A stretch of 51,761 bases of DNA from JAYQPQ01 sp038145405 (GCA_038145405.1 JAYQPQ010000004.1:1-51761), one strand, 5' to 3'; counted from the first letter of the stretch, positions 8,567 through 17,496 are shown. Numbers and translations: made by a program. The notes: a model not told the origin generated them from the sequence alone.

Positions 8567-9556
8567 ATGAAAGGGCCACTGGTCGATCCGTTCAACCGCG
8601 CCATCACCTATCTGCGAATTTCGGTGACGGACCGCTGCAACTTGCGCTGCACCTACTGCATGGCGGAAGAGATGAACTTTGTCCCGCGCGAAGAGATTCT
8701 CAGCCTCGAAGAAATTGCCTGGATTGCGCGCGCCTTTGTCGAGCTCGGCGTCAGCAAAATTCGCCTGACCGGCGGCGAGCCGCTGGTGCGTCAGGGCATT
8801 CTGGATCTAAGCCGCAGCTTGGCCGGACTCAGCGGATTGCGCGAACTGGTCATGACCACCAATGCCGTGCTGTTGGAGTCCTGTGCTCAACCCTTGGCTC
8901 AGGCTGGCGTCAAACGGCTGAATATCAGTCTCGACAGCCTTGATCCGGAACGTTTTGCCCGCCTCACCCGCGTCGGCGATCTGTCTCAGGTGCTGGCCGG
9001 CATCGAAGCCGCTCGTCGGGCCGGCTTTGCCCGCATCAAGTTGAATGCCGTGATTCTACGGGGCGAGAACGACAATGAAGTCGTCGACCTGGCGCGCTTT
9101 GCTCTGGAGCACGGCATGGATATCTCTTTTATTGAAGAAATGCCGCTGGGCGAGATCGACTCCCACGAACGAGCGCTATCGCAGCAGGCGAGCCAGCAAG
9201 TGCGCGAGCGCCTAGCGCAGGCCTTCGATCTGGTAGCCAATATCGAAACCACCGGCGGTCCCTCGCGCTACTGGACGGTTTCCGGCTATGCCAACCGCAT
9301 CGGCTTAATCTCGCCTATTTCGGAAAATTTCTGTGCCGGATGCAACAGAGTGCGGCTGACTCCTGAAGGCCAGTTGTTGCTGTGTCTTGGCAACGAGCAT
9401 GCGGTCGACCTGCGCTCGGTGGTGCGGCACCACCCCGGCGATATGACGCTGTTGAAAGCGCGCATTGTCGAGGCGATTGGCATCAAGCCGGAACGCCACT
9501 ACTTCAATCCGCGGGAAACCCGCATTCTGCGCTTTATGAACGCTACCGGGGGCTGA
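8567..9556 (+). CDS. moaA: GTP 3',8-cyclase MoaA (radical SAM, molybdenum cofactor)
   Basis: MoaA turns GTP into 3',8-cyclo-7,8-dihydro-GTP, the first step of molybdopterin synthesis. The radical-SAM cluster motif CNLRCTYC (C24, C28, C31) is near the N-terminus. The second cluster motif C-x2-C-x13-C is in CAGCNRVRLTPEG...LLLC. The chain ends in the Gly-Gly tail needed for activity (NATGG). Starting at ATG 8567 gives 329 residues and the standard MoaA N-terminus; the TTG at 8540 and ATG at 8546 add unrelated residues. No other moa gene is near, so the remaining pathway must be encoded elsewhere. The MobA/MocA-like gene directly downstream fits a cofactor role. Confidence 0.93.
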   Translation: MKGPLVDPFNRAITYLRISVTDRCNLRCTYCMAEEMNFVPREEILSLEEIAWIARAFVELGVSKIRLTGGEPLVRQGILDLSRSLAGLSGLRELVMTTNAVLLESCAQPLAQAGVKRLNISLDSLDPERFARLTRVGDLSQVLAGIEAARRAGFARIKLNAVILRGENDNEVVDLARFALEHGMDISFIEEMPLGEIDSHERALSQQASQQVRERLAQAFDLVANIETTGGPSRYWTVSGYANRIGLISPISENFCAGCNRVRLTPEGQLLLCLGNEHAVDLRSVVRHHPGDMTLLKARIVEAIGIKPERHYFNPRETRILRFMNATGG

Positions 9557-9566
9557 TCCGCACGTC

Positions 9567-10138
9567 ATGGGCATTCTGATACTCGCCGCCGGAAGCTCGC
9601 GCCGCTTTGGTTCGGACAAGCGTATTGCCGCCTTTTGCCCAATGGCGAGGAAATCCTGCACCAGACACTGCAGCACGCCACCGCGGCAGACTTTCCGGTG
9701 CTCACCTTGCTCGGTCCCGGCGATCTGACACTGGCGACCCGTCTGGCAAAGGACTTTCCTCGCACGGAATTCCTGCGCTGCCCCGAGTCGCCGCTCGGCA
9801 TCGGCCACAGCATTGCCTTTGGCATGGATCACATGAGAGATCTGGGTTGGCGCGTCTGTCTTCTGACGCACGGCGATATGCCCTGGGTGAGCAGTCGTAC
9901 CTATAACGCCATTGGCAAGCGCATTACCCCGGACAAAATCGTGGTGCCCCGCTATCAGGAGCGGGTAGGCCGACCTTTGGGCTATGGCCGGCATTACTTC
10001 GCCGAGCTGGCCGAACTACGTGGCGACAGCGACGACAGTTCCGTCTGGCGTCATCATCCGGACCGGGTCGAATATCTGGAACTTGATGATCGCAGCATCC
10101 TGCAGGATATCGACCTGCCGGAAGACCTGCTGCGCTAG
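9567..10138 (+). pseudogene. MobA/MocA-like nucleotidyltransferase, frameshifted
   Basis: ATG 9567 opens with the NTP-transferase signature MGILILAAGSSRRFGSDK but loses homology after KRIA. From about 9632 the homology continues in the -1 frame (LPNGEEILHQTLQHATAADF ... LLTHGDMPWVSS ... VGRPLGYGRHYF ... ILQDIDLPEDLLR) to a TAG at 10138. One missing C near 9630 would give KRIARLLPNGEE in a single frame of about 190 codons, the normal size of MocA/MobA-like proteins that attach a nucleotide to molybdopterin. The TTTT run at 9633-9636 could also be a slip or sequencing-error site. The start is 10 bp after moaA. The 3' end overlaps the convergent gene at 10135 by 4 bp. Confidence 0.75.
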
Positions 10139-10956
10139 GGCGCAAACAACTCCCACACCGGCCTCAGATTCGCAGGAAGGCTCTGCTCAACCCCGGGCCG
10201 GGCAACGCCGCGCCCGGCGCCGTGAAAGTCCGATCCCATGGACGCGTGTAAATTGAACTCGCGGCAGAGCGCGGCCAGATCCCGCGTGGCTTGCAGTGTC
10301 TGAGGACCGCAAATGACTTCCATCGCCTGCCCGCCCGCCGCAGCAAAGTCTGCCAGCAGCTCTCTGAGCCGCGAGCGCGTTAGTCGATACTTGAGTGGAT
10401 GAGCCAGAACTACAACACCGCCGGCCCGCTGAGTCACCTTGGCAACTTCGTCCAAATCCGGCCAGACCTGATGCACATCGCCGGCCTTGCCCTGACCCAA
10501 GTGTTTTTGGAAAGCCTTCTGCTCAGAACTGACCTGCCCGGTCTTCACCAGGTAGGCCGCCAGCTGCGGCCTACCCAGCATGGCGCCCTGGTGACGTGCC
10601 AGGAAATCATCGAGATCGACCTGCAAACCAGACCGTTCGAGGCGTTTGACGATGCGCCCCAATCGCGCACGTCGCGCCGCTTCCTGCCGACGCACCAATT
10701 GCCGGATGGAATCGGCCTCAGCGTTAATGCCCAAACCCAGAACGTGAATGGTGATATGGCGCCACTGGGTAGAAATCTCGATACCCTCAACCAATCGCAG
10801 CGAGTCAGGTACTTCCAGCGCACGATAGGCATCTACCCGATCGTGATCGGTAATGGAGAGGAGCGTCACGCCGGCTTGTCTGGCTTGCTCCACCAACTCG
10901 ACCGGTGTCAGGCTGCCGTCCGAGCAACGGCTGTGAGTGTGCAGGTCAACTTTCAC
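10135..10956 (-). CDS. rnm: PHP-domain phosphoesterase, 5'-3' exonuclease Rnm/TrpH (YciV) family
   Basis: A 273-residue metal-dependent phosphoesterase. All PHP motifs are present: DLHTHSRCSDG (first metal site), LLSITDHD, the Glu of VEGIEIS, HVLGLGIN, VVLAHPLKY and the C-terminal GSDFHG. The E. coli member (YciV) is reported to trim the 5' ends of rRNAs and to degrade short nucleotides. Length and motif order fit that family, and the inserted helical region at residues 90-150 is typical. It lies 14 bp downstream of the thiolase gene on the same strand, probably in one transcript. Confidence 0.85.
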   Translation of the reverse strand: MKVDLHTHSRCSDGSLTPVELVEQARQAGVTLLSITDHDRVDAYRALEVPDSLRLVEGIEISTQWRHITIHVLGLGINAEADSIRQLVRRQEAARRARLGRIVKRLERSGLQVDLDDFLARHQGAMLGRPQLAAYLVKTGQVSSEQKAFQKHLGQGKAGDVHQVWPDLDEVAKVTQRAGGVVVLAHPLKYRLTRSRLRELLADFAAAGGQAMEVICGPQTLQATRDLAALCREFNLHASMGSDFHGAGRGVARPGVEQSLPANLRPVWELFAP

Positions 10957-10970
10957 GCTGGAAGCAAAGG

Positions 10971-12140
10971 TCAGGCAACGCGCTGCAGGATATGGCTGAC
11001 CACGGTGGCACCGGTGCCGCCGATATTTTGCACCAGTGCTGTTTCTGCATTGGGTACCTGATTCTCGCCCGCGCGCCCGGCCAGCTGCTGCCAGGTCTCC
11101 ACCAGCTGATAGACACCCGTAGCGCCCACCGGGTGACCACGGGATTTCAGGCCACCCATGGTGGAAATCGGCAAGCGCCCATTGCGGCGAATCTCGCCAT
11201 CTTTGCCGAAGTGCACGCCGCGTCCGCGCTCGGCGAAGCCGGCTGCTTCCAAACTCAGCGAAGTGATAATGGTGTAGGCATCATGCAGCTCGAAAATATC
11301 GATATCCTCGTGGCTGACGCCCGCCTGCTGCATGGCACGCTGGGTCGACAGTGCCGCGCCATTGAGGAACAGCTTGTCGGTGCGCGAATGCAGTGCCAGG
11401 GAATCGGTGCCGATGGCCGAGCCGCTGATGCGCACCAATGGACCTTGCGGATTGAGTTCGCGGGCGACCTCTTCAGCTGCCAGGATCACCGCTGCCGAAC
11501 CATCGCAGACTGGGGGTGCGTCGAACAGCTTCACCGGGTCAACCAGCATGCGCGAATTCAGGTAAGTCTCCATGTCGATCAGTTTGTGCAAAAAGGCATT
11601 GGGGTTGGTATAGCCGTTCTCGTGCGCGGTGATAGCAAAGTGACCGAAATCCTGGGCGGTGACGCCATAGGTTTGCATATAGAGCGCCATGAGCTTGGCG
11701 TTAAGGGAAATAAAAGACTCGCCATAGCAGCCTTCCAACTCCCAATCGGCGGCTGTGGCGAGCGCTGCTGTAGTGTCATCCTTAGGTGCATGGGTCATGC
11801 GTTCAATGCCCACGACCAGAGCCAGATCGTGGAAGCCGCCGGCTACACCCATGAAGCCCCAGCGGGCCGCCGAAGCCCCCGAAGAGCAGGCCGATTCCAC
11901 TGTTGCCGCTTCGATACCGCGCAGTTCGGCCGCATCGGCGACCAAGGCACCTAACTGCTGCTGCTTGGCCAGAATGCCGGACATCATATTGCCTGTAACC
12001 AGCATGGAAATACGATTACGGTCGACGCCGGCGTGGGCCACGGCCTGACTGATCGCCTCGGCGGCGAGGTAGCGCCCGCGCACCCCGCTGTCTTTACTGA
12101 TTTTGGTCTGTCCTACACCGACCAGATATACATCTCTCAT
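10971..12140 (-). CDS. Thiolase-family acyl-CoA acetyltransferase (SCP-x/lipid-transfer type)
   Basis: A 389-residue thiolase of the subgroup often labelled acetyl-CoA acetyltransferase or lipid-transfer protein. ATG 12140 (MRDVYLVGVGQTKISKD) gives the family N-terminus; the longer frame to 12185 adds unrelated residues. The nucleophile is Cys85 in ESACSSGASA. The HDAYT motif and GLKSRGHPVGATG (catalytic His) are in place. The second Cys motif CxG of classical degradative thiolases is replaced by NIGGTGA, as is usual in this subgroup. Such enzymes act in fatty-acid or sterol side-chain breakdown, often with a DUF35 partner; none is seen here, so the substrate is open. Confidence 0.85.
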   Translation of the reverse strand: MRDVYLVGVGQTKISKDSGVRGRYLAAEAISQAVAHAGVDRNRISMLVTGNMMSGILAKQQQLGALVADAAELRGIEAATVESACSSGASAARWGFMGVAGGFHDLALVVGIERMTHAPKDDTTAALATAADWELEGCYGESFISLNAKLMALYMQTYGVTAQDFGHFAITAHENGYTNPNAFLHKLIDMETYLNSRMLVDPVKLFDAPPVCDGSAAVILAAEEVARELNPQGPLVRISGSAIGTDSLALHSRTDKLFLNGAALSTQRAMQQAGVSHEDIDIFELHDAYTIITSLSLEAAGFAERGRGVHFGKDGEIRRNGRLPISTMGGLKSRGHPVGATGVYQLVETWQQLAGRAGENQVPNAETALVQNIGGTGATVVSHILQRVA

Positions 12141-12568
12141 GAAACGAGCTTTCCGTATAGCGGCGAGACAGTTTGGCGGCTTCAATTAACATCATGATGA
12201 CAGCGTCCGCTGATCGCCTGGGTGGCAATTGGTCAACCCCAGTGTATGGTAGGGCTCTAACACCAAGACTACTTCGATGTTCCGGTAGACCCCGGCGGAA
12301 ATCAAGTCCACCAAGGCCGCCCGGGTTGGTTGGATGGCGTTCCGCGCTGCGCAGGTTCACCGTACTCCCTTACCAGACCCCTGCGCCAAGCCCAGGGTCG
12401 CAAACAAGGCTGGGCCTAACGGGGATCCGCGCTACGAAAATAGAGAAGCAAGCCCTATGCCAATATTCACCCCCGGCGAAAAGAATTAAACTGCTTCGGG
12501 GAAATTCGCCGGACAGCGCTGGTCCGAGCTGGCTATACTAACCCCTCAACGCAGTAACTCCCGCATTC
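12141..12568. promoter_or_regulatory. Divergent intergenic region between thiolase and pyruvate kinase genes
   Basis: 428 bp without a convincing gene; the ORFs in it have no recognisable composition or motif. On the plus strand a candidate promoter for pyruvate kinase has TATACT at 12534-12539 and GGACAG at 12511-12516, spaced 17 bp. A perfect 8-bp inverted repeat CCGGCGAA (12473-12480) and TTCGCCGG (12505-12512) with a 24-bp spacer overlaps that -35 region and could be an operator. I see no clear promoter for the thiolase on the minus strand. Confidence 0.45.
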
Positions 12569-14008
12569 ATGAATACGCGCCGCACCAAAATCATCGCCAC
12601 GCTGGGCCCCGCAAGCTCCAGCGAACATGTCATTCGCCAGCTGATCGCCTCGGGAACCAATGTCTTTCGGCTTAATTTCTCACACGGAGCAGGCCGGGAG
12701 CAGGCCGAGCGCGTGGCCCTTATCCGACGCCTTGCCGACGAGATGGATCAGCAGGTCGCATTGCTTGGCGACCTGCAGGGCCCCAAGATTCGGACACGTT
12801 CCTTTGCCTCCGGCTCTGTCATGCTGGAGCCCGGACAAGACTTTACGCTCGATGCGGACCTTGCCGCCGAAGCCGGTGATCAGCATCAGGTGGGTGTCTC
12901 TTACCCCCAGCTGGCGCAGGACTGCCGGCCCGGCAACCGCTTGCTGCTGGACGACGGGCGCATTGAACTGCAGGTGGAATCAATTGAGGGCAACCGCATT
13001 TACACCAAGGTGGTTACCGGCGGACGTCTGTCCAACAAAAAGGGAATCAACATGGCGGGCGGTGGACTGTCCGCACCGGCACTGACCGAGAAGGATTATC
13101 AGGATATCGCCGCTGCCGCAGAGCTGGATCTGGATTACCTGGCTATCTCATTTCCCAAGTCTGCCGCAGATATGCAGCTCGCGCGCCAGGCTGCTGACAA
13201 GGCCGGCTTTCGCGGCCGCCTGGTGGCCAAGGTGGAGCGCAGTGAGAGCGTAGCCAACCCCGAGCACTTGGATGCCCTGATTCGCGCCTCTGATGCCGTC
13301 ATGGTGGCGCGCGGTGATCTGGGTGTGGAAATCGGCGACGCCCAGTTGGTCGGCGTGCAGAAGCGCCTTATTTTGCGCGCACGCCAGCTGGATCGGCTGG
13401 TGATCACGGCTACGCAGATGATGGAGTCCATGATCGAGAGCCCGCTGCCCACACGTGCCGAAGTGTTCGACGTGGCCAATGCGGTGCTGGACGGAACAGA
13501 TGCCGTCATGTTGTCTGCCGAAACAGCCATGGGCAAGCATCCGGAGAAAGTGGTCCAGGCAGTAGACCGCGTTATTCGGGGCGCCGAAAAAGAGCGTATG
13601 ACCCAGGTGTCCCAACATCGTCTGGATCGCCAGTTCGGACCCTCGGATGAAGTCATTGCCATGGCTGCCATGTACGCCGCCAATCACATGAAAGATATGT
13701 GTGCCATTCTCTGTTTTACGGAATCCGGTACCACACCCCTGCTGATGTCGCGCATTCGCTCCGGCATTCCCATCTTTGCCCTCTCACCCAACTCGCGAAC
13801 CCTGCGGAGGACTGCACTTTTCCGTGGCGTCACGCCGGTGCACTACCCGAATGAAAGCGATACAGTAGTGGGCACCATCCTTGGCGGCATCGCCTTGCTC
13901 AAGCAAAGGGGTGTACTGGAAAGTGGAGACAATATTCTGGTGACCATTGGCGACAGCATCGGCAAGAGCGGCGCCACCAACACCCTCAAAATTCTTCAGG
14001 TCGACTAG
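12569..14008 (+). CDS. pyk: Pyruvate kinase (type II, PykA-like)
   Basis: This enzyme transfers phosphate from phosphoenolpyruvate to ADP, the last step of glycolysis, in the cytoplasm. The 479 residues start with RRTKIIATLGPASSS and contain GTNVFRLNFSHG, LGDLQGPKIR, the B-domain lid (about 70-170), the catalytic Lys segment LVAKVERSESV, the metal-binding VMVARGDLGVEI, ITATQMMESM and LSAETAMGKHP. The C-terminal allosteric domain covers about 350-479. The length and the AETAMGKHP variant resemble the AMP-activated PykA type rather than PykF. It has its own candidate promoter and ends 5 bp before the stop of the convergent SDR gene. Confidence 0.95.
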   Translation: MNTRRTKIIATLGPASSSEHVIRQLIASGTNVFRLNFSHGAGREQAERVALIRRLADEMDQQVALLGDLQGPKIRTRSFASGSVMLEPGQDFTLDADLAAEAGDQHQVGVSYPQLAQDCRPGNRLLLDDGRIELQVESIEGNRIYTKVVTGGRLSNKKGINMAGGGLSAPALTEKDYQDIAAAAELDLDYLAISFPKSAADMQLARQAADKAGFRGRLVAKVERSESVANPEHLDALIRASDAVMVARGDLGVEIGDAQLVGVQKRLILRARQLDRLVITATQMMESMIESPLPTRAEVFDVANAVLDGTDAVMLSAETAMGKHPEKVVQAVDRVIRGAEKERMTQVSQHRLDRQFGPSDEVIAMAAMYAANHMKDMCAILCFTESGTTPLLMSRIRSGIPIFALSPNSRTLRRTALFRGVTPVHYPNESDTVVGTILGGIALLKQRGVLESGDNILVTIGDSIGKSGATNTLKILQVD

Positions 14009-14013
14009 GGCGC

Positions 14014-14853
14014 TTAGTAGCGTCTGGCGATGGCATCCAGCCAGCGCGCAGGCAGCAAGCGCTTTAGCAGCGCAAACAACCGGGTAGGGAATGTGACGCG
14101 ATAGCGCGCCTTGGGGTGGTTTGATTCCAGCGCCCTGATCAGGGCCGCCGTCACCGCCTCAGGACCCAGAGTAAAGGGTACGATCGGACCCTCCTGCTCC
14201 AGTCGCTGCATCAGGGTGCTATAGGCCGGCGCAAAGCGACTCTCAGACCAGCGGATGTGCTGGCGGAAGGCGCTCAGGGCATTCTCCCGGAAGCGGCTGG
14301 CGATAGGACCCGGCTCGATCAAAACGGCCTTCACTGAGGTGCCAGCCAGCTCCAGTCGCAACGTGTCTGTCAGGCCCTCCAGAGCGAACTTGCTGGCGTT
14401 GTACGCGCCCCGAAAACGCATCGCCACCACGCCAAGAACAGAACTGTTCTGCACTATGCGCGCGGAAGGCTGCTGCAAAAATCCGGGCATCAGCAGCCCA
14501 ATCAGCTCGACCCAACCGAAAAGATTAGTCTCAAACTGGCAGCGCAGCGCCTCGCGGCTGAGATCCTCTACTGCCCCAGGCTGGCCGTAACCAGCATTAT
14601 TAAAAAGGGCGGCCAGTCGACCGTCAGATAGCGCCAATGCCTGTGCTACGGCCCGGCGTATGGAGTCGGAGTCGGCCAAATCCAACTGGATGACGTGCTG
14701 CAGTCCTGCGCGGCGCAAATCCTCGACGTCCGATTCACGCCGAGCACTGGCTATCACCAGATAGCCTCTTTGTTGCAGAGCCAAGGCAGCGTGTCGACCA
14801 ATGCCGGAGGAACATCCGGTCACCAGAATCCAGCTGCCCGGTCCCAGGCTCAC
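14014..14853 (-). CDS. Short-chain dehydrogenase/reductase
   Basis: A 279-residue classical SDR. It shows the nucleotide-binding TGCSSGIG (about residues 13-20), the acidic/Arg region after strand 2 (ASARRESD), LFNNAGYG, the catalytic Ser in QNSSVLG and YNASK (Tyr and Lys). The C-terminus (RYRVTFPTRLFALLKRLLPARW) resembles SDRs loosely annotated as retinol or 3-ketosteroid dehydrogenase-like. The start is GTG 14853, whose GTGA overlaps the stop of the S1/P1 nuclease gene, so the two are translationally coupled. The substrate cannot be inferred. Confidence 0.88.
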   Translation of the reverse strand: MSLGPGSWILVTGCSSGIGRHAALALQQRGYLVIASARRESDVEDLRRAGLQHVIQLDLADSDSIRRAVAQALALSDGRLAALFNNAGYGQPGAVEDLSREALRCQFETNLFGWVELIGLLMPGFLQQPSARIVQNSSVLGVVAMRFRGAYNASKFALEGLTDTLRLELAGTSVKAVLIEPGPIASRFRENALSAFRQHIRWSESRFAPAYSTLMQRLEQEGPIVPFTLGPEAVTAALIRALESNHPKARYRVTFPTRLFALLKRLLPARWLDAIARRY

Positions 14854-15761
14854 AATGTACTGAGCAAAAGAGCCAGGCGCATGGCGGCCAGGCGCAGTTG
14901 TTCCGCCGATATGGCGCGGCCTTCCCGAATATAGGAGGGATCGGGTAGCCGATCGACCGAGGTGGCATAGACAAACTGGCCAAAGCGATAGCTCTCATCG
15001 CTCCAGGCAGCGAAGTCGAGAACCGGCTCCCGCTCCGGCTGCGCCTTTGCCGCGCCGATGCGACGAGCCATCTCCTCCACCAACTCCAGGTCCTCCGCGA
15101 ACCCCAGCGCACTATCCCAAGTCTGGTGCAGCGTTGTTTCGCAGCGCTGAGTGGGCTGGCGGCGCACAGCGCAAAAACCATTGCCGCCGGCGTCGTGCTG
15201 ACAGCTGGCATCGGCCTGAGTCAGGTTGTGCAAGGGCTGATGTGCGTCGGCCGTCAGATGCACAATAAAGGCCAGCAGCAACGCCCGCTCCTTATCGGTG
15301 GTGGCGCCGCTGTAGGCCTGCAATAAAAGCGGAAATACGCTGACCAAGTTCACCGGGCCTGCCAGTTCACACTGGGCTACGGCCGGATCGCCGTCCAGGG
15401 CGCGATTGATGAAGTGCCACCCTGCCGTATCCTGAAGGCGCAAGTCCGCCAGGGCCGGAGGCAGTTCGGCGCCGTAGTGCAGAAAGAGCTCGTCCAGCGT
15501 CATGCTTCGATCCATGTCGGGCATGACGGCAATTTGGGCCAGCCAGGACGTTCCCGGGTACCGGCGCATGAGCGTCAGACGTCGCTGCTGATCGAATTCC
15601 ACCACCAGGTCATAAGCGATGTCATTGATGGCCTGAGCCTGACGATCGCTGAGTTGATCCAGCGCCAGCTCGACGACTGCCATATGCAGGGGGGTATTCC
15701 AGGCCTGGGTCGGGCCGGTCCCAAGGAAGAAAAGAAGTATTGCTGCCAGTGTCTGCTTCAT
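14850..15761 (-). CDS. Secreted S1/P1-type nuclease
   Basis: A 303-residue zinc-dependent, single-strand-preferring nuclease/phosphatase. The signal peptide (MKQTLAAILLFFLGTGPTQA) is cut so that Trp21 becomes the first mature residue, as in S1/P1 enzymes, where the N-terminal Trp and His6 (here His26) bind zinc. Further ligands are visible in PDMDR, the His of GWHFINRAL, HLTADAHQPLH and HQTWD. The product is periplasmic or exported and could recover nucleotides or phosphate from nucleic acids. Cysteines (C132; QHDAGGNGFCAVRR; RCETT) may form disulfides. A strong terminator lies 26 bp before its start, so expression must begin very close to the gene or read through. Confidence 0.9.
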   Translation of the reverse strand: MKQTLAAILLFFLGTGPTQAWNTPLHMAVVELALDQLSDRQAQAINDIAYDLVVEFDQQRRLTLMRRYPGTSWLAQIAVMPDMDRSMTLDELFLHYGAELPPALADLRLQDTAGWHFINRALDGDPAVAQCELAGPVNLVSVFPLLLQAYSGATTDKERALLLAFIVHLTADAHQPLHNLTQADASCQHDAGGNGFCAVRRQPTQRCETTLHQTWDSALGFAEDLELVEEMARRIGAAKAQPEREPVLDFAAWSDESYRFGQFVYATSVDRLPDPSYIREGRAISAEQLRLAAMRLALLLSTL

Positions 15762-15786
15762 ATCGCTATTGGAGTTAACTGGAGTT

Positions 15787-15811
15787 AAAAAAAAACCCGC
15801 TTGTGCGGGTT
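15787..15811 (-). terminator. Rho-independent terminator or attenuator
   Basis: On the minus strand AACCCGC-ACAA-GCGGGTT is followed by nine T. It lies 165 bp past the stop of the glutamate-synthase-like gene and only 26 bp before the start of the S1/P1 nuclease gene. A second hairpin GGGG-ACAA-CCCC (15821-15832) with the same loop lies just upstream of it. It may end the upstream transcript or attenuate the nuclease. Confidence 0.85.
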
Positions 15812-15975
15812 CCGATTTTCGGGGTTGTCCCCTTATAAATTTTTCTTTTTATCCCCCCTCAGTTGTTCAACCCTAGGGATTCTGTTGGTTCCCGCATTAA
15901 CTGCCGGTAACACAGTGGAACCGATTAAATAGGATTTTGCCGCTCATGGCAACACCCTAGGGTGCTAGTGCCGCA

Positions 15976-17496
15976 TTAAATCTTGGGCGCGTACTCCTGG
16001 CGGACAGCAGGTACCGGATAAAAATCCTGCACCGGACGCAAGCGGCCGTCGCCGTCCACCACGTGGATGTGCTCGCGGCTCAGATGACGAGGATCCGCTA
16101 CGCCGCAGGAATGGGCGATAACACCGACTTCGCGCACAATGGCACTGGCGTAGTTGGCCACGCGCACAGACTTTTCCGTAGGATCCAGCCCCTTTTGCAG
16201 CTCTGGGTCATGGGTTGTAACCCCGGTCGGGCAGGTGTTGCGATTGCAGCGCAGAGCCTGGATGCAGCCCAGCGCAAACATAAAACCGCGCGCCGATACG
16301 ACGAAGTCGGCACCCATGGACAACGCCCATGCCACAGCACTCGGATTAATCATCTTGCCCGAGGCGATGACGCGGATGCGTTCGCGCAGACCAAACTCCA
16401 CCAGTCGGTTGACGAGAATCGGCAGGCTGTCGCGCAGGGTCAACCCGACGTTGTCCATCAGCGCCTGAGGTGCCGCTCCCGTGCCGCCATCACCCGAATC
16501 CAGCGTGATGAAATCCGGCGCACTGGCCAGACCACGCTCGTGGATGAGACTGAATAACTCATTGAGCCACTCGCTGCGACCCAGCACAAACTTGATGCCC
16601 GTCGGCTTGCCCGTCACACGGCGTACGCGCTCGACCAGATCGAGCATGTCGCCGACACTGCGGATTTCCGGATGACCGTTCGGACTGATCGAATCCTGGC
16701 CCACCGGGATACCGCGCGTCGAGGCAATAACCTCGGTCACCTTGACCCCAGGCAAGATGCCGCCCTTGCCCGGCTTGGCGCCCTGACTCAATTTAATTTC
16801 AAACATGCGTACGGTGTCGTGCGCTGCTACCTGAGCCAGGCGCGCTTCGTCCAGCTCGCCGCGTTCGTTGCGCACTCCGTACTTGGCCGTGCCGATTTGA
16901 AACACCAGATCGCACCCGCCTTCAAGATGAAAGCTCGACAGCCCGCCTTCACCGGTGTTCAGCCAGACGCCCGCGCGCTTGGCACCGCGCGACAGTGCCC
17001 GCACCGCGGGCTCGGAAATAGCACCGAAGCTCATACCGGAAATATTGAAAAAGGACTGTGCAAGGTAGGGCTTGGCCACGAAGCCCTCGCCGATGCATAT
17101 CGGCGGCGCTTCGACGCTATCTTGTTCCACCACGGGCAAGTGGTGATTCAGAAAAAGAAACTCGCCAGTCTGATTCATCAGCTTGGTGGAACCAAAAGCC
17201 AAGGTGGAATCGACATTCTTGGCCGCACGGTAAACCCAGCTGCGCTGCACGCGGTTAAAGGGCATCTCCTCGCGATCCTGGGCGAAGAAATACTGGCGGA
17301 AAAATTCACCCAGATGCTCAAACTGATAACGCAACCTGCCCAGCAGGGGATAGTTACGCCGGATCGTGCTTTGCTTCTGGTTTCTGTCTTGCATATAGAG
17401 ATAGCTCAGCCACAGGGCCAGGGCGAGCAGCGCTAGCATGAAGAGCAAGGCCATAACGGCCAGAAATTTCAGTGCAAACTGGTCGAGGAAGCTCAT
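15976..17496 (-). CDS. Membrane-anchored FMN-binding glutamate synthase-like protein
   Basis: The 506 residues correspond to the FMN/Fe-S synthase domain of GltB without the glutaminase or FAD subunits. The start at ATG 17496 has a good GGAG site and overlaps the stop of the GIY-YIG gene (ATGA). One TM helix (about 9-32) precedes a cytoplasmic linker. The FMN barrel includes NISGMSFGAISEPAVRALS, NTGEGGLSSFH, GAKPGKGGILPG, TLDSGDGGTGAAP and VIASGKMINPSAVAWALSMG. The 3Fe-4S-type cysteines are kept in C-x5-C-x4-C (CIQALRCNRNTC). Members of this family occur widely with unproven physiological reactions; whether this one makes glutamate is doubtful without the glutaminase domain. Confidence 0.88.
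   Translation of the reverse strand: MSFLDQFALKFLAVMALLFMLALLALALWLSYLYMQDRNQKQSTIRRNYPLLGRLRYQFEHLGEFFRQYFFAQDREEMPFNRVQRSWVYRAAKNVDSTLAFGSTKLMNQTGEFLFLNHHLPVVEQDSVEAPPICIGEGFVAKPYLAQSFFNISGMSFGAISEPAVRALSRGAKRAGVWLNTGEGGLSSFHLEGGCDLVFQIGTAKYGVRNERGELDEARLAQVAAHDTVRMFEIKLSQGAKPGKGGILPGVKVTEVIASTRGIPVGQDSISPNGHPEIRSVGDMLDLVERVRRVTGKPTGIKFVLGRSEWLNELFSLIHERGLASAPDFITLDSGDGGTGAAPQALMDNVGLTLRDSLPILVNRLVEFGLRERIRVIASGKMINPSAVAWALSMGADFVVSARGFMFALGCIQALRCNRNTCPTGVTTHDPELQKGLDPTEKSVRVANYASAIVREVGVIAHSCGVADPRHLSREHIHVVDGDGRLRPVQDFYPVPAVRQEYAPKI

Noticed and set aside
12173..12541. Possible 122-residue protein between the thiolase and pyruvate kinase genes
   Set aside because: Composition (many Pro, Arg, Ser), no ribosome-binding site and no recognised motif; it covers the likely pyruvate kinase promoter.
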